In this document: positions 1 to 10,803 of the stretch, in pieces
Layout: each line of letters opens with the position of its first letter
Position numbering within the stretch: the stretch's first letter is position 1
Origin: Nemertoderma westbladi
Taxonomy: Eukaryota > Xenacoelomorpha > Nemertodermatida > Nemertodermatidae
Length of the DNA: 46,936 nt
NCBI GenBank assembly: GCA_032718475.1
Contig: JAUCBJ010000804.1
Coordinates: 1-46,936 of the forward strand
Direction: 5' to 3'
The notes under the pieces: model-generated
Told to the model about the DNA's origin: nothing
The model's input: only the letters and a program-made list of their open reading frames with translations
The model's database searches: none
Position numbers and translations under genes: made by a program

Positions 1-494
1 AGGGCGGATTCGAATTGTCCACCACGATCCGTTGTAATGGTAGTGGGTACACCAAAACGGGATATCCAATTGGAAATAAAAGCTCATGCCACAGTTTTTG
101 CCTCAATATTTGGGAGTGGGATTGCTTCGGGCCAGCGTGAGAATCTATCTATTATTGTTAGAATGTATCGTTGTCCCTGTGAAGGTGGTAACGGACCAAC
201 TAAATCCATATGGATTTTCTCGAAACGTTGGTCTAATATATCAAAGGTACCCAACGGGGTGTGTGTATGACGATTAATCTTTTTTGCTGACATGCCATAC
301 ATGTTTGTGTCCACATTTGTATCGTCTTGTTTATTCCTGGCCAGACGTAACATTGCGTAATAAGCTCTGTGTAGCCCGAGTGCCTGGATGAGATAGTCCA
401 TGGAGTTGATCAAATATGGGTCGACGGAAATCTCTGGGAACAAACGGACGGGCCACATTAGTTGAGGTATTACATGTGAGCGTACCGAGTCCAT
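1..494 (-). pseudogene. gypsy integrase (N-terminal zinc finger and catalytic core, partial)
   Basis: Integrase inserts the element's cDNA into host DNA. Its HHCC finger begins at the end of the RT/RNase H frame with the H-x3-H of LHGLSHPG (about 400). The C-x2-C half lies near 300-320 in another reading frame. The core follows with KIHMDLVGPLPPSQG, which holds the first catalytic Asp, then FSRWPEAIPL. Past a stop at 84-86 comes TTDRGGQFES with the second Asp. The catalytic Glu would lie left of the window. I see two frameshifts around the finger and one in-frame TGA (84-86), so the gene is broken. Confidence 0.85.
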
Positions 495-1791
495 ATGGGG
501 ATGGAAAATCTGTCAGAATTAGTGAAGAAGTGTTATCAGTTTTAAGTTGCTGGAGTTCGCAGTCCGTAAGTTGTGCTGTTACCAACTTGGATAAATCCAG
601 ATCTTGTGAAAGTGAGTTAATGGATGGTCTTGACAGTGAATCGGCGACTGGATTACTTACACCCTGGATAAAACGAATATCATTTGTGAACTCGGATATG
701 GAGGAGAGTTGACGGATTTCGCGAGGAGAACTACAGTCTGAGTTTTTCATTAAGGCGAAAGTCAAGGGTTTATGATCAGTCAGCACATAAAATTCTCGGC
801 CTTCAACTGCGTGTCTAAAGTGTGCTATCGATTTATACATAGCTAGTAGTTCCCGTCCAAATGTGCTGTATCGCTGTTCTGTCGGGGACAGTTTCTTGGA
901 ATAGAAAGCAAGAGGTTGCCAACAATCTTCAACCAGTTGTTGTAGAACGCCTCCAATGGCGATATTAGATGCATCAACCATGATGTTTAGAGGAGCATTG
1001 GGCAGTGGATGGGCTAATAATGCAGTATTTGCAATGGCAGTCTTAGAAGAGTTAAATGCGTCGGTCGCCTTTTCATTCCAAATTAATGGAGTTTTCTCAC
1101 CAACGCGTTTTTTAAGCAGTTCATATAGGGTATTGAGTATGTTGGCACAGTTCTCTATAAACCTATGATAAAAGGTGACTAGGCCAATAAACTCACGCAA
1201 ACGGCGTCGGGAATTAGGAAGTGGGAAATCCTGAATAGCCTGGACTTTGCTGGCTATCGGTGTAATTCCATTGGAATTAACTGTATGGCCCAAAAAATCC
1301 AAAGAGTCTACTCCAAAAGTACATTTTGATAAATTGAGAACCAATCCATAAGCAGTTAATCGTTCAAACAAAATACGTAGGTGCTCTAAATGTTCTTTCT
1401 CAGAGGTGCTGGCGACAAGAATATCATCTAAATATGCAAATGCGAAGTCGAGATCACGCAATGCCTTGTCGATTAAGCGCTGAAAGGATTGGGCAGCATT
1501 GCGTAGGCCAAATGGCATAACGATAAATTCATACAGGCCAAATGGAGTCGTAATGGCCGTTTTTGGAACATCTGGAGGATGAACTGGTATCTGGTTGTAT
1601 GCCCGCTTAAGATCCAGCTTGGAAAATATAGTGGCACCATGTAAATAGGAAGTAAAGTCCTGTATATGGGGAATCGGATATCTATCGGGAACAGTGACGT
1701 TGTTCAGCGCTCGATAATCCCCGCAAGGACGCCAGTAGCCATTGGACTTTGGAGTTAGATGAAGTGGAGATGACCAGTTACTGGATGAAGG
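331..1791 (-). pseudogene. gypsy reverse transcriptase and RNase H
   Basis: The frame stays open from the stop at 1792 down to 331, though its first ATG is at 1518. RT fingers and palm are seen in the [12 protein letters not shown] and [13 protein letters not shown] stretches, then [15 protein letters not shown] and the catalytic YLDDILV (about 1440). The connection and RNase H follow with [15 protein letters not shown] (first RNase H Asp), [19 protein letters not shown] and LTDHKPL. The order and spacing are those of Ty3/gypsy Pol. It would copy the element RNA and degrade the RNA strand inside the particle. It is cut off upstream by the TGA at 1792-1794 and ends in a frameshift before the integrase finger. 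Confidence 0.92.
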
Positions 1792-2346
1792 TCATATTAC
1801 TGCTGTCTCCAGCATATATTCGAATTCATATTTCGCAGCTTTCAGTTTCTCAGGAGACAGTCGCCTAGGTTTAGTGTAAACAGGAGGATCAGTCGTCTCG
1901 ATAAAGTGCTCAACTCCGTGGGCAGGATGAGAATACTCAGTAGCCGGTTTTTGGTTAATAATTGAGGGATATTCCAATAAAAGCCGGGTAAAACAGGAGT
2001 CAGGTTGAGGTTGGTTCATACTTAAATTTAATGAATATAATTTACTAGCGGACCCCTTGATATTTATTGATGTAACACCATCCCGAAGGGTCGCACGTCG
2101 GACATCGGGTAGGAGATCAAAATGGCTGAGAAAATCTGCTCCGATAATTGAGTGGGAGACATCAGCCACTGTAAAGATCCAACGGAAAGTCCATCGTAGA
2201 CCAAGATCTAGGGTAACTAAGTGCTCACCATAGGTGGGAATATTGGTGGAGTTTGCTGCTTTAAGCAGAGTCCCCTGCAGTGGATTGGATTCCGGTGTTC
2301 GGATGGAGAGGGTTGAATGACACTGATTTGTGCTCCGGTATCGCAT
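1792..2346 (-). pseudogene. gypsy retropepsin and N-terminal RT linker
   Basis: An aspartic protease of the retropepsin type would mature Gag-Pol. The catalytic DTGAQISVI begins at the BEL junction (about 2343) and is read in a different frame from the rest of the domain. The later part includes YGEHLVTLDLGLRW and the conserved SIIGADFLSHFDLL, typical of gypsy proteases. After it comes the usual RT lead-in, GVEHFIETTDPPVYTKPRRL. The segment ends in a TGA at 1792-1794 inside the RT lead-in. The upstream protease residues lie about 14.3 kb away, next to the gag gene. Confidence 0.85.
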
Positions 2347-2351
2347 TGTCG

Positions 2352-4345
2352 TATTGAGTTTAAACGTCTTAAGGCTAGCGGATAATTATTTATAAGTTTA
2401 GGACGTTGATTACGCCATAGCATCCCTACCTCATAATGTCTGTCTTTCGTCTGATGGATAGTATCTTCCATGATCTTCAAAGATTGTTTCTCTTGTTCCG
2501 ACATACATGGTTCGTAACTACCAGGTTCGGCTGTATCTTGTTCCAACCATCTGATAGTTTTTTCTGTTAATTCTTTGTCTAGCGCGGCTTGTTCCACTTG
2601 ATGATTTCTTAACACGTCGTCATCGACGGGTGTTGTTGAGGTTATTGGTTGAGGTAGACTCGCAAGCCTTCCGGCGTTATCATCTATCGTTGATGGAACC
2701 TCTGCCTGACTCCGCTCCTTCTCAATCTCTACACTAACCTTGTGGATTGGCTGCTCTTTGTGACTTATCGTACTCGCTACACACGTCGTACTTGTAACGT
2801 TGTTGTGTTTTGTCGAACGTAGTGTAGTATAGTCCTTGTTGTGTGAAAAAGAATGAGTTGAAGTTGTAGTTAATAAACTACATGTACTTTGTACATCGTC
2901 TTCCTCATCACTTATATCTAGTGTGCGCACAGGCGCTCGAGTATACCAACCTATCGGAGTTCGACAGGCGTATGCATTTCCTGCTACGACTACCGATGGT
3001 CTGGTTTCCCACGCTTGATGTAAGTTGAATTGATCTGTCCCGATCAGCATTGCTACTGATCTATAGTTAACAGGACATTCCGGTACACCAAGGTGTCTGA
3101 AATACTTACGGTCCTCTAAGGATTGTTCTGGCACTGGACCCAGTAGGTTACTAAAGTCCTTGGTGGCTGCAAAGGTTAAATCCTTAAAGGGTAACAAAGA
3201 CCTCTCCTTTTCGCTATGTTGCGATTTCGGAAGAAGAGTGTCTAAGTTCAACTTAACTCGTGTCACTGGTATTGCACGTTGTCCATGCATACTACTTACA
3301 GTGTATTTGACGTTCTTACCTTGTCGGAGATCCATCACGACATCAGCTACCTTCTCGTCCACATAGCTGTGAGATGAGGCTGAATCCAGGATAGCGTAGA
3401 TTCGTTTGCTCCCTTTTGTGCCAGTAATCTTGACAGGAATTACGCTAAAACCTTTTAGTTGGTCAGGCGTCAGAAGCGCAATGGATGGTTGTTCGTCTCC
3501 ATCTGAGTATATGTCGTCGTCCTCGGTTTCCTCATCAGAAGACCCAGACTGCTCCGGGAAACAATCCCGAATATGTGTCACGAAAGTTGGAGTTGTTCTC
3601 GATTCTCGATTCTTATATGCCGTATTACATTTCGCTGCTGCTTCTGGGTGTTCCCTAGTGAAGCGTTTTGTCGGCGTATGACTGTCGGTATGGAGCAAAC
3701 CGTCATGGTTGCGTCCACAGGATGGACAGGTGTCTGTATTTGGGCAATCTTTGCGGACATGTCCGTGTTGAGTATACCGCCAACAAGAATCCAATGGCCG
3801 TATCTGTAGTCTTCGTTCTTCCGAGTTTAACTCGCGAAACAGCCGACAACCTCTTAACTTGTGACTGGTATGCCGCTTGCCTAACTGTTCGCAGTATTGG
3901 CAACCGCTAAAGTCGGCACTCAGTTGCTGTCTGGTCTGTTTGGTCCCAATAGGTGCGGATACTCTACTACCGTCCGAAAATTGTCGGGTTTCTGTCGGTG
4001 TGGCGTAAGTGGCCGTCTTGGTGGATGTTGTCTGGGGTTTTTGTCGGTTTGAGGATGGTAAGGTGATTCCTTCTGCTACAATGTGTTGGTCGGTGTAGTT
4101 GGATCGGGTCTCCACCACCGCTTCCCTGGATATTAATAGGTACACATCCTCTAATTTCAAAAATCCACCCCTTTCTTCCCGCTGGTATTCGATCTTCCTC
4201 CACTCCCGACGAAGTCGATGGTGGAGTCTTCCTATGATTTTTAATAGGACTGTAGGGGTGTTCCCGTAATCGAGTTGTCCAATAGATCTTAATGTAGTGA
4301 TAGCGTTCTTAATTTCGTCAGCTAGTTTTAGTAAGTCGACGGGTT
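2352..4345 (-). pseudogene. BEL/Pao gag C-terminus, zinc knuckles, DUF1758-type protease and start of RT
   Basis: The frame is open from about 4360 although its first start-like codon is at 4160. In order it shows the end of the Gag core; a cysteine/histidine region (CQYCEQLGKRH, CWRYTQHGHVRKDC, CPSCGRNHDGLLH); a protease with AILDSASSHSYV, where BEL proteases usually have DSG; and MLIGTDQFNLH followed by CRTPIGWYTRAPV. A linker of about 150 residues is rich in Ser and Thr. Then comes the RT lead-in YEVGMLWRNQRPKLINNYPL. It ends mid-gene at the gypsy junction. A copy of the dispersed palindrome lies in the linker at 2652-2673 and is read as GRLASLP. Confidence 0.85.
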
Positions 4346-5148
4346 TAGTAATAGTTACAGAGTTCCTCTATGACTGACTTGGCCATGCTGACTGTACCTC
4401 CGTAGATTGAAGTTAAGCGATCGTACGCTAACTCGAAGGCATCTGGTACACCAACGAAAGTCTCCGCTAAGCGTTTGGGTTCTCCCGTCAAGGTTTCTAG
4501 CAGATAGTTGAACTTTTCCCTTGATGTAAAAGCGCACGCCGCAATTTGAGATTCGATGTAGTCTACGAACGTGTGCCAATGTTTAGAGTTACCGGAAAAC
4601 TTAGGTGGTTGTTGCACCGGTAGTCCTTGTCTGGCTGCGAATTTAGCTATCTCCTCGGCTACGTTCAAAGTTTCGTGTCCCTGGTTGGCAATCGAGTTGA
4701 TGTTCTCCCGTCTTGGCGCTTTTCTTTGATACGAGGTGTTTCTTGAAGGTATCACTCTTTGCGGATCCTTCGGGTTTCTATTGTGTTCGAATTCGGTGTT
4801 TCGCGAACTGTCCGTTTGAACTTCTTCCAAGCGTTCCTCGATCTGGGCCAACTTGTTAACAACTGGTCGCAGAATGTCGGCAAATTGTTGCGTACTGATC
4901 GCGTCCGTTGGTTGTAACGCTTTCTGTGTTGGTGTATTTTGTGGAGGATTGTCTATAAAGGAATTTGTTGAACGCTCACGTTTGCATTCATCGGCCGCTC
5001 CTGTTCTAAACACCTCGCATTCTGGGTAATCCGATTCGCTTGAAGTACTACTATCATCTGGATACGGTGGCCGACGTGCTCGCGTCCGTTGGGTTGCCGA
5101 ATTCTAACATTCCGTTTCGAAACATCGTCTACTTGTTTCCGTCGTTCG
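4345..5148 (-). pseudogene. BEL/Pao gag core
   Basis: Gag forms the capsid of the virus-like particle. The PPKFSGNSKHWHTFVDYIE and EKFNYLLETLTGEPKRLAE stretches match the conserved core of BEL/Pao Gag (DUF1759-like). Upstream is a short coiled-coil-like piece (LAQIEERLEEVQ) and a charged Ser-rich linker with several Asp and Glu. A frameshift near 4348 separates this part from the downstream knuckles; the continuing frame keeps Gag-like helices until 4160. The frame also remains recognisable upstream of 5013 past an in-frame TAG, as far as the tandem repeat at 5148. The copy cannot make intact Gag. Confidence 0.82.
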
Positions 5149-5511
5149 GTAGGCTCGCAGGTCTTCCTCGAAGTCGTAGATTGCGATGTAAACTGATTAA
5201 GCGGTCGCGATCCACTGGTCTCCGTTGTTAGGTAGGCTCGCAGGTCTTCCTCGAAGTCGTAGATTGCGATGTAAACTGGTTAAGCGGTCGCGTATCCACT
5301 GGTCTCCGTTGTTCGGTAGGCTCGCAGGTCTTCCTCGAAGTCGTAGATTGCGATGTAAACTGGTTAAGCGGTCGCGTATCCACTGGTCTCCGTTGTTCGG
5401 TAGGCTCGCAGGTCTTCCTCGAAGTCGTAGATTGCGATGTAAACTGGTTAAGTGGTCGCGTATCCACTGGTCTCCGTTGTTCGGTAGGCTCGCAGGTCTT
5501 CCTCGAAGTCG
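5148..5511 (+). repeat. 84-bp in-frame tandem repeat inside BEL gag
   Basis: Five copies start at 5148, 5231, 5315, 5399 and 5483, a period of 84 bp (83 once). On the coding minus strand each unit is 28 codons, so the array keeps the reading frame; the repeated peptide contains SRKTCEPTEQRRPV and NQFTSQSTT. Every unit begins with one copy of the element's dispersed palindrome (GGTAGGCTCGCAGGTCTTCC). Single changes have broken it: a TAA in the unit nearest 5516, another TAA near 5228, and a 1-bp loss in the 5148-5231 unit. The plus strand also reads open through the array, but only because of its periodicity. Confidence 0.93.
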
Positions 5512-5515
5512 TAGA

Positions 5516-7280
5516 TTACGATGTAAACTGGATTTGTGGTCGTATGGTGTTTGAGTCTAACGGCCTTGAAGGCCTGAATACGATTGCGTTTGCGTAGTGT
5601 GTCACAGGTTTAGGTGTCGAAGGTTGACTCACCTGTTTAGTCGTCATTAATGTAGGTCCGACTAATAAACTACTACGATCTGTAATCGGTGGGTTACTTA
5701 CCTTGACTCTCGGAATAGGCGATGACGTTGCTCTCGGTGGTACAAACTTGTCCGGAATAACATACCTGTGTTCCATCGCATCGTGTATAGGAGATATACT
5801 GCTACTACCAGCAATCGAAACAGGTCCTTTATTCGTAATTGGTGCGAACATCGGAGTTACTTGCGGAAATCGTTGACATAAGTCTTTAACCAATTCCCGT
5901 TCTCGCTCAGGTGCTCCTACGCTTCCATCCTTCATTCGTTCCTGAATTTGACGATGTCTTACCTCTATCCGGTCTAGATCGTGTCCGTCTCGAGATCTCA
6001 TCGATCGATCGCGGGCTTGTAGATCCAGATCTTCCTTAGCGTTGGCTAATTCCCTCGCCTTCTTTTCGAGTTCGAAATGAAGTTTAACTTCCTTCTCGCG
6101 TTGTTCCGTCTGTTGTTGTTGCGCCTCGAACTCCGCTACTCGTATAGCTGATTGAGCCTTTATTTGCCGTTTTCTTAACTCGGCTCGGGCTTCCGAAACT
6201 CGCCTTTGTTCGTCCATTTCGGCTGTTGCCGCTTGTTGCTCCAACTCAGCCGTTCGTCGCGCTAACTCAGCTGCCGCTTGTCGTTCCAACTCAGCTGCTG
6301 TCGCTTGTCGTTCCAACTCAGCTGCTGCCGCTCATTGCGCTAACTCAGCTGCTGCCGCTCGCTGTGCTATTTCTAGCTCTAACCTTTCCATCTCAGCTGC
6401 TTCTAGTTCGGCTGCTTCTTGCAAATGAGAGATTCTCGCAACATTTGCGATGCGTAGTTTCTCTTCCTCTGCCACTTGTACAGTTAATAATTGAGTTTGT
6501 TCCTCAATTTCTCGTTGTTGTCTATAGTACTGTTGTTGCTGTCGAGAAATTTCTGACGTCACTATACTTACCTCGCCAATTTCGCTGCGAATACTCACTA
6601 ATGATTGATTCAGTATTCCCGGTGCCGGTTCGATTTGTACGGGTGAAGTTTCCCTCGTATATTCCGGCACGGTTTCCAAATCGCCGACGTCTTCGCCGCA
6701 CATACGTAAGTGATCGGTCAGATGTTTCAATTGTCCATCCAGTCGGTACAGTTCCTGTTCTTCCTCGGGCTGTAATAACTCGTCGGAAACTGACTCACCT
6801 AATAACTGGTCCGCTTGTTCCTGTTGTATCTGTCTAATGGTTGTCTTAAACTGAATCAGTTTCTCCCTAGCGATCATTAATTTCTCGAGGATTCTAAACT
6901 GTGTGTCCATATCCTGTCTCTGTCTAGCTAGATCTTGTAGACCGATTAGGTTATCTACAGACTTATGTACTTTACTCTGTACTCTAACCTGTAGGGTGTA
7001 GAACTCGAACCGAGACATCGGAGCGGTCAACTCGTCTAATATGCATTACCATGTCCGTTTCCCTATGTCTAGGTTGCGGGACCGTTAGAAAATCCTCAGT
7101 CCTGCCGTCGCCTCGTACTACGGCATCCGGTACTCCCGTTGGATGTACTGGTGACGCGCACGGTGTAGGTTCGGTAGGCTCACGAGTCTTCCCCTGTGGT
7201 TCTTCCGCTTCTGACTTATCCGCGTCACATGAGTCATAGTCGGTAGGTGTATTCTTCATATAGTCTTGTTTGTCACTCAT
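5516..7280 (-). pseudogene. BEL/Pao gag N-terminal region with long coiled coil
   Basis: Three pieces in two frames make up the start of Gag. The first (6984-7280) begins MSDKQDYMKNTPTDYDSC and is acidic. A 1-bp shift near 7045 moves to the 6332-7030 frame, which has a helical LQDLARQRQDMDTQFRILEK segment, typical of BEL Gag, and then an Ala/Glu/Arg-rich coiled coil. A TGA at 6332-6334 interrupts the coiled coil, which resumes at 6316 with repeated AAELERQA-like heptads and an EQREKEVKLHFELEKKAREL segment. The last 120 residues are Pro/Ser-rich and run into the 84-bp repeat. One copy of the dispersed palindrome at 7173-7194 is read as GKTREPT, a different frame from elsewhere. Confidence 0.75.
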
Positions 7281-8092
7281 TTCGGTACTTGTAAGTCAAG
7301 TAAACTGAGTGTCAAAGTATCAAACTTACCGTATTTATATCTAAACGGTATTAATTACAGTCATATAAAATTAGCCTACCGGCCGATTTTATAGCAGATG
7401 GATAAAATTAGCCTAGCGGCCAATTTTACAGCAAATAAATGTCACGGAGTAAGTATATAATAAAATTAGCCTGGCGGCCAATTTTATAACAAATAAATCG
7501 GATAACGATATACGTTATCAAAGAGTAAATCAAATACAAATAATTAACGGACTAATTCAGCAATAAACAAAGAAATCGTAAGGAATGCATAAATACTTGA
7601 GACAGTGGAACCCACAATAATTTTAACTAATACGGTAATGCCTAACTGATTTATGCAACTTTTCGAACTCACCCCCTCCAATGATTCTCCAGAAAAACAG
7701 ATTCCCAGATACAAACCGGACGTGAACCTTTCCGTTTCCAGCGTTGCGGACGAAGTGCGATTTTCCCAACCAAAGTTGTTGAGTTATCTATCTCCCAAAC
7801 TTGCTAAACACGGTCTTGCTCTCGTTACAGTCTAGAAATGAGCTCTGAATCCTGAAAAACAAAAGAGTTAGGTTTTACTTTTACGAAAAATTTTGTACCG
7901 GTACAATATGGTATTTAAACCCTTTTAAACACCGGTATTCAATTCCAAATATTTTACACGCGGTTCAAATCAAAATTTTTATTTCAAAAAATTAGCACTT
8001 AGCTAATCAAATACAAATTTTTACCTCAAAATACAAAATTTTCAAATAACTTTAGTCCTACTGAACCGTAGTTCAGTAAAACGTATTCCTAC
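7281..8092 (-). other. BEL 5' leader between LTR and gag
   Basis: This stretch between the gag start and the LTR edge has no convincing ORF. It is AT-rich. Near 7364-7499 it holds three copies of an AAAATTAGCC...GGCCAATTTT unit. A further inverted repeat, GATAACG-ATATA-CGTTATC, lies at 7501-7519. The sequence next to the LTR (8092 downward on the minus strand) starts GTAGGAATACG and does not show the TGG expected of a tRNA primer site, so I cannot name the primer. A leader of about 0.8 kb is long but not impossible for this group. Confidence 0.6.
7364..7499. repeat. three-copy hairpin-forming repeat in BEL leader
   Basis: Three units each read AAAATTAGCC, a few bases, then GGCCAATTTT or GGCCGATTTT; spacing is roughly 37 and 59 bp. 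The two arms of each unit are near-perfect inverted repeats, so the RNA can form three similar stem-loops in a row. They sit between LTR and gag, where retroelements often carry dimerisation or packaging signals. That role is inference from position only. Confidence 0.75.
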
Positions 8093-9996
8093 TGAAATCA
8101 ACATAGGTCACATTCCTACTGTTGTAAGAGACAGTAACAAATTATACCGCAATATCATACTGTAAAGTTTGTGAATCAAGGCATAATCCAACCTTCTCAC
8201 CAAAACAGTAAACTCCAAGTAAGAAAATCTATTGCAGTATTGGTCTCTTATAACCGGTGAGGCAGAAAACAGTCTACGAACGGACAAACTTCGATAAAAC
8301 AAAATCCCGCGCAGCGAATCCTAAAATCAGGCTGACTCACTGACGGACTAAGGGCGCTCGCATACTTTGCCGCGGTGTGATTTATATGGTGGGTGAGAGA
8401 GACGCTAGCTACAAATATAACTAGCGGGCAAAGCCGCGGTATGGACAAATTATTTTATATATTTCGAGGTACAAATAATTCCTAAACGCGCGTGTGTTTT
8501 TATTCAGGGTCAAATTTATTTAGTAATCCTTCGTATAATATCATTTACTGGGTCCGGTGTACATTTTACAAATATTCTAATTTTGGTAGTTTGTAGGTCT
8601 AATACTTACAAATGATAAGGCTTCTCCCCCTTTTGTGTATTTCCAGGACTCAAATTCAGGCATAAGGTTAATACTACGCCCAGAATTCGGCAATTTAATT
8701 TACCAGGTCCCTAATACTAAGAAGAAATGTGTTAGTTTACTACAGTAGGCGTACAGTCACAAATAGCTAGCCTGGTTCCTATCTAGAATTTTGGTTGCCT
8801 AGATGGGCACGGCAACTTCCTAACAGGATGTCGGCGGGGACACGGTAGGTGTTAGTATCCATAATAGCCTTAATTTATCTGCGCCTAGCAGTAAACTGCC
8901 CTACCGCCTGAACGGTATAATTTTAATTCAGGGAAAAAACACAGTAACCCTCTCCTGGCCTACAAGCTCCAACGCAAACGATGAACACCGTTGTACTACT
9001 GACAAGCCACCAGCGCACCTATACCTGGCAAATGAGTTAGGCGTACAGTTTGCTGCACCCTACCAATGTGCATGCCGTGTAATGGTGTGCCTGTGTCCTA
9101 TCTGTGAACTGGTATCTCTCTGCCTATCCTCTCCTCCCGTAGGAATACAAAGGGTTTCCGCGGGTTTTCCCGGGTCAAAATAATACGGTTCCTAAATTTA
9201 AATTTTTGGCGTACAGTGTGTCGCTACTTCTACCTTCGATCTCAGGTCTTATACTTAGGTAGCGAGGCATCGAACGCTGTCTAACCTTTCAGGCGATGGG
9301 CGAATAACTACGAATCAGTATTGTGGGTGGTCTCCTGTCTACATTCCTCCGATGTTCCCGTTCATTGCTGTGGCCCGATGTCTAGCCTGCCATCCTGTCC
9401 CTCAGTTGGGTTCACCGTGGTGAAACATGATAGAAAAAGGGCAGATATAGCGATAATTCTGACTTTATTACAGATAACCAACAATTATATTAATATAAAC
9501 AATGTAATCTGAAATAACTAATGGATGTAAGTGAGAGAGAGATAAGATAACTAATGAACGAAATCGCACCTTTTATAGCAAATTTGTGCTGCAATAAATC
9601 GAGATAAATCTAGATTGTTCTATGGGTTCTACTAGGTTTTTAAAGATAATCATTGGTCCAGCGAACACGTATCTTGCACGACATTGGTTACTATCTAATA
9701 ACTGTAATCTTATTGGTTAATCTGCCTTGAGCAAATGCAATTTAATTCGTAGCGGTTAATTTAAATGAGTTGAAACTCAGCACAAAAAATAATTCACACT
9801 TACTAGGATTCGAACTCGATACCTACTACACGAATTTCCAACGCTTAACCGACTGAGCTACTGAACCACTTGAACAATGTTATACAAATAGATATGGTAA
9901 ATGCAAATGAGGACTTAATGTAATCTTTATAGAAAGTTAATTCGAACAAAATAAAATTTTGAAAATCCACGGCATTTATGAGAATATAATTCTATA
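8093..9996 (-). repeat. BEL/Pao long terminal repeat, the single copy inside the permuted element
   Basis: These 1904 bp are nearly identical to 41263-43149. By eye I count about 13 substitutions, one 16-bp indel near 8474 and one 1-bp indel. The ends are fixed by the second copy, where the match is flanked by a 5-bp direct repeat. Read with the element, the LTR runs TATAGAATT...GTTGATTTCA: the 3' end has canonical CA, while the 5' end has TA instead of TG. On the leader side it abuts 8092, and on the other side the 3' region beyond integrase. No target duplication flanks it, as expected for an LTR inside a circle. A tRNA-like stretch lies about 130 bp from its 5' end. Confidence 0.88.
9795..9869 (-). 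other. tRNA-like sequence inside the BEL LTR
   Basis: On the minus strand, which is the sense strand of the BEL element, there is an A box (TAGCTCAGTCGGTTAAGC) and, about 25 bases later, a B box (GAGTTCGAATCC). The 75-nt span is the right size for a tRNA. However, the acceptor, anticodon and T stems pair poorly, so this is a tRNA pseudogene or SINE head and not a working tRNA gene. The solo LTR carries the same sequence at 42948-43022, so it belongs to the LTR family and is not a private insertion here. Confidence 0.6.
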
Positions 9997-10803
9997 CCGC
10001 TCCATGAAAACAGGATATTATCGTGCATAAAATATACGGTTTTCACCAATACTAAATCAAATTATGGAATACTTGGGACGTACTTACATATTTACAAATT
10101 AAATCTCAACAATAACACCTTTACATAATAATTCGATACAAATAATTACAAATTCAAACTTTACGTATTTAAGGCTTTATTAAGTAAGTACAATATAAAT
10201 CTAAATTAAATTCACCAAATAAATCTATTGCATCTCAAATATTGCATAAATTCAAACAATCACAAATACAAATGCTACTTAAATATAAAACAAATTGCAT
10301 AAGTTTGGAATAATTTCAAATAAATCACAAGAAAGGCTCACAAGTTTCCGTCTGCTCTTGCCTTCTATTTACTGCGAATACAAATACTGCTTCTTTATAA
10401 AATATAAATTGCATAATATTCGAAACAATAAATTGCGTAAGTTTGGAATGACTACAAATATAGCACTTTCTAAATGTAAATCTTTCTAAATATAATTCTT
10501 ACTAAATATAAATATAAACTGCATAAGTTTAGAACAATATAAACTGCATAAGTTTAGAACAATATAAACTCTTTAGGCATCTCAAATATAAAATATAAAC
10601 CTTTCAAATATAAATTCCTTCTAAATATAAAACTTTCTGAATTTCATAAAATCGGAACAATACAAATTACATAAATTTGGGGCAATAACAAATTACATAA
10701 ACAATACAATTTACATAAACAATACAATTTACATAAACAATACATAAAATAAACAATACAAAAGAAAGGCTCACGAGTCTTCCGTCCACCGTTGCCCTCC
10801 CTT
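9997..10803 (-). other. BEL 3' untranslated region with AT-rich short repeats
   Basis: This lies between the extra ORF and the LTR. I see no convincing coding. It is dominated by degenerate units of about 20 bp such as AACAATATAAACTGCATAAG (near 10520-10575) and ACAATTTACATAAACAATAC (near 10690-10750). Two copies of the dispersed palindrome occur at 10331-10352 and 10764-10787. The bases just before the LTR (minus strand) contain only a weak purine run, GGAGCGG, as a possible polypurine tract. Confidence 0.6.

Larger units (their letters stand above)
1..2346 (-). mobile_element. Ty3/gypsy (CsRn1-like) element, 3' half
   Basis: This is the protease, RT, RNase H and integrase part of a gypsy element read right to left. 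It runs off the left edge, so the 3' LTR is outside the window. Its right end is abrupt: codons just before the protease DTGA motif (minus strand near 2340) join directly to the start of a BEL/Pao RT. The missing 5' half (LTR, primer site, gag, first residues of pol) lies at about 16641-17800 in the same orientation. I infer one element split by the 14.3-kb insertion between the two parts. Frameshifts and stops show it is dead. Confidence 0.88.

Noticed and set aside
5148-5511. Regular repeats suggesting a CRISPR array
   Set aside because: The units are contiguous near-identical copies with no unique spacers, in a eukaryotic retroelement gene.
5225-5554. Plus-strand frame with repeated RLAGLPRSRRLRCKL
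   Set aside because: It is the antisense reading of the 84-bp array; gag is coded on the other strand, with conserved Gag sequence on both sides.
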